From NCBI GenBank assembly GCA_965218205.1, contig OZ244590.1, positions 248,001 through 312,000 on the forward strand: a stretch of DNA of 64,000 bases, written 5' to 3'. Both the position numbers and the translations under genes were made by a program. Shown piece after piece: positions 62,801-64,000 of the stretch; the first letter of the stretch is position 1; every line of letters starts with the position of its first letter. This DNA is from CBDDCA01 sp965218205 (GTDB lineage: Bacteria > Spirochaetota > Spirochaetia > WTKD01 > G963693115). Under the pieces are notes generated by a model. It was not told the origin of the DNA. It did not search any database and saw only the letters and a program-made list of their open reading frames with translations.

Positions 62801-63496
62801 ATGAAGAAGAATATATTTTTGTTCACTTTTCTCACTATTATTCACTATGGTGTATTTTCAGGAGAATTGGCAAACTTTGAAATTGTAGGGTTTTCTGATG
62901 ATATGAAATATTTTTCATTTGCGGAATATGGGCTTGCTGAAGATACAAAGCCTTTTTCAAATTTGTATGTGGTGGATGTTCGGCAAAATGATTTTGTCAA
63001 TAATGGAATATTCCAGAATAAGTATAATGTAAAGACACAATTAGAGGAAAATGGTATTGGCGCTTTATTTTCTACTTTATTACAAGCGAGTTTTGTACTA
63101 AAACAGTATAGTATCAATTCGCTAAATAAAGGAAAGTTAATATATATACTGTTGGATGGAAAAGAGCCTTCATCAGAGCTGAGTTTTACCGACTTCAATA
63201 CAAATACAAACTACACAGTCTCTCTCCAACAACATACGCGTATGAGCAGTGTGCGTAGCCCAGAATCTAAGATGCTAGTGGATGTAACTATATCATATCA
63301 AGGGAGACGTTACTCTTTTATTGTTGGTAATCAAAATTTTTATAGACCTTTGGTAGAGAAATATGTCTTACGTTCAATCTATACGAGCTTAGATAACAGA
63401 TCGCTTGTGTTTGTAATTGAAAAGCATAGTGTTTCCCAAAGAAAGGGAAATGAATATAATATACATTATATGGTAGAGACTCTTTCTTGGCGTTAA
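62801..63496 (+). CDS. DUF2259-like secreted protein
   Basis: 231 aa with an N-terminal signal peptide (NIFLFTFLTIIHYGVFSGE). FEIVGFSDDMKYFSFAEYGLAEDTKPFSNLYVVDVRQNDFV matches the DUF2259 start (GFS.D..YF.F..YG..D....PYS..Y.VDV..N.WV). This family is found mainly in spirochaetes as predicted secreted proteins with no known function. The next gene follows 33 nt later. Confidence 0.75.
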   Translation: MKKNIFLFTFLTIIHYGVFSGELANFEIVGFSDDMKYFSFAEYGLAEDTKPFSNLYVVDVRQNDFVNNGIFQNKYNVKTQLEENGIGALFSTLLQASFVLKQYSINSLNKGKLIYILLDGKEPSSELSFTDFNTNTNYTVSLQQHTRMSSVRSPESKMLVDVTISYQGRRYSFIVGNQNFYRPLVEKYVLRSIYTSLDNRSLVFVIEKHSVSQRKGNEYNIHYMVETLSWR

Positions 63497-63529
63497 TACC
63501 GTATAACTTATTTTTTGATATGGGGGAGT

Positions 63530-64000
63530 ATGGAAAATAGTCTTGTTATTCTCGCTGCAGGGATGGGCAGTCGATATGGTGGCTTAAAGCAGTTAGAGAA
63601 AGTTGGTCCTCATGGTGAATCTCTGATAGAGTATTCTATTTATAATGCACTAAAAGCTGGATATGCGTCTATTGTGATGATTATCAGAAAGGAGACTGAG
63701 GAGCAATTTCATCATTTTTTTAAGGATAGATTGCCTTCACATGTTCAAGTAAAATATGTATACCAAGAACTTGATGCACTGCCTTCGGGCTACTCTGTTC
63801 CTTCTGGGAGAAAGAAACCATGGGGTACAGGTCATGCAGTTGTATTAAGCAAAGAGTGTGTTGCGGGTAATTTTACTATGATCAATGGTGATGATTATTA
63901 TGCATATGAAGCGTTGCAAGCATCGCATGATTTTTTGCAATCAAGTGATGTACATAGTACCCATTACTTAAACTTATGTTATAAATTAGGGAATACTTTA
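63530..64000 (+). CDS. Nucleotidyltransferase family protein, N-terminal part
   Basis: 157 codons from ATG 63530 to the window edge, without a stop. MENSLVILAAGMGSRYGGLKQLEKVGPHGESLIEYSIYNA has the NTP_transferase signature (LAAGxGSRxGGxKQ), followed by FTMINGDDYYAYEAL with the metal-binding Asp pair, and KKPWGTGHAVV. This subgroup in spirochaetes and others is often annotated as a sugar-phosphate nucleotidyltransferase. The GGGGG before the ATG provides a ribosome site. Confidence 0.85.
   Translation, partial: MENSLVILAAGMGSRYGGLKQLEKVGPHGESLIEYSIYNALKAGYASIVMIIRKETEEQFHHFFKDRLPSHVQVKYVYQELDALPSGYSVPSGRKKPWGTGHAVVLSKECVAGNFTMINGDDYYAYEALQASHDFLQSSDVHSTHYLNLCYKLGNTL

Noticed and set aside
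1..64000. tRNA, rRNA and riboswitch genes
   Set aside because: No GTTCRA-type T-loops paired with acceptor stems, no rRNA blocks and no recognisable riboswitch cores were noticed. Small RNAs cannot be excluded.

Overview
The window looks like a chromosome segment of a low-GC, host-associated spirochaete, most like Treponema. This is inferred from the gene content: a GldF/GldG/DUF4340 transporter cluster, BspA-like (DUF285) lipoproteins, a DUF2259-like secreted protein, an archaeal/eukaryal-type ProRS, GH57 and GH3 enzymes, and cysteine lipoboxes such as VTSC and ATSC. No rRNA or tRNA gene and no complete insertion sequence was seen. Many genes have a TATAAT-like box only 4-8 nt before the start codon, so leaderless transcripts seem common.

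Layout. 1-3.6 kb: end of an ABC ATPase gene, its permease, a GldG-like protein and a DUF4340 protein. 3.7-10.4 kb: two glycosyltransferases, an E2-like acyltransferase relic, a fused 2-oxoacid dehydrogenase E1 and a WD40 lipoprotein. 10.4-16.8 kb, minus strand: a full phosphate regulon pstSCAB-phoU-phoB-phoR behind a Pho-box-like promoter. 16.9-18.5 kb: pgi.

18.5-30.6 kb is a defence island. It holds a shortened DNA methyltransferase, two tandem paralogous Cas13-like effectors (859 and 988 aa, with HEPN motifs near both ends as in Cas13b), a decayed CRISPR mini-array between them, a leader with an extended -10 promoter, a 58-repeat CRISPR array with 36-bp repeats and 30-bp spacers, and a shortened orphan HsdS. 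No cas1, cas2 or csx27/csx28 is visible. The upstream Cas13 copy has lost the catalytic histidine of its first HEPN motif (R-N-Y-L-S-I instead of R-N-F-L-S-H). The downstream copy keeps both motifs. This looks like a duplicated type VI locus in which one effector became a predicted nuclease-dead paralogue.

30.7-42.1 kb: proS, an FGGY kinase, a DUF4914-like P-loop protein, and a giant FN3/DUF285 lipoprotein whose 5' end carries a 14-G tract. With 14 G the frame is broken, and with 13 or 16 it is open, so this is a phase-variable surface gene caught OFF. A glycosidase-like gene follows. 42.1-64 kb: apbE, a membrane protein plus ImmA/IrrE peptidase, LolA-like and RodZ-like genes, a PcrA helicase, an aminotransferase-like relic, mpg, a second BspA-like lipoprotein preceded by a short ORF related to the poly-G leader, an outer-membrane-like protein, pcnB, an Rlu pseudouridine synthase, a DUF212 protein, an RnfC-like relic, GH57, a GH3 NagZ-like lipoprotein, a polyprenol-kinase-like protein, two hypothetical proteins and the start of a nucleotidyltransferase gene.
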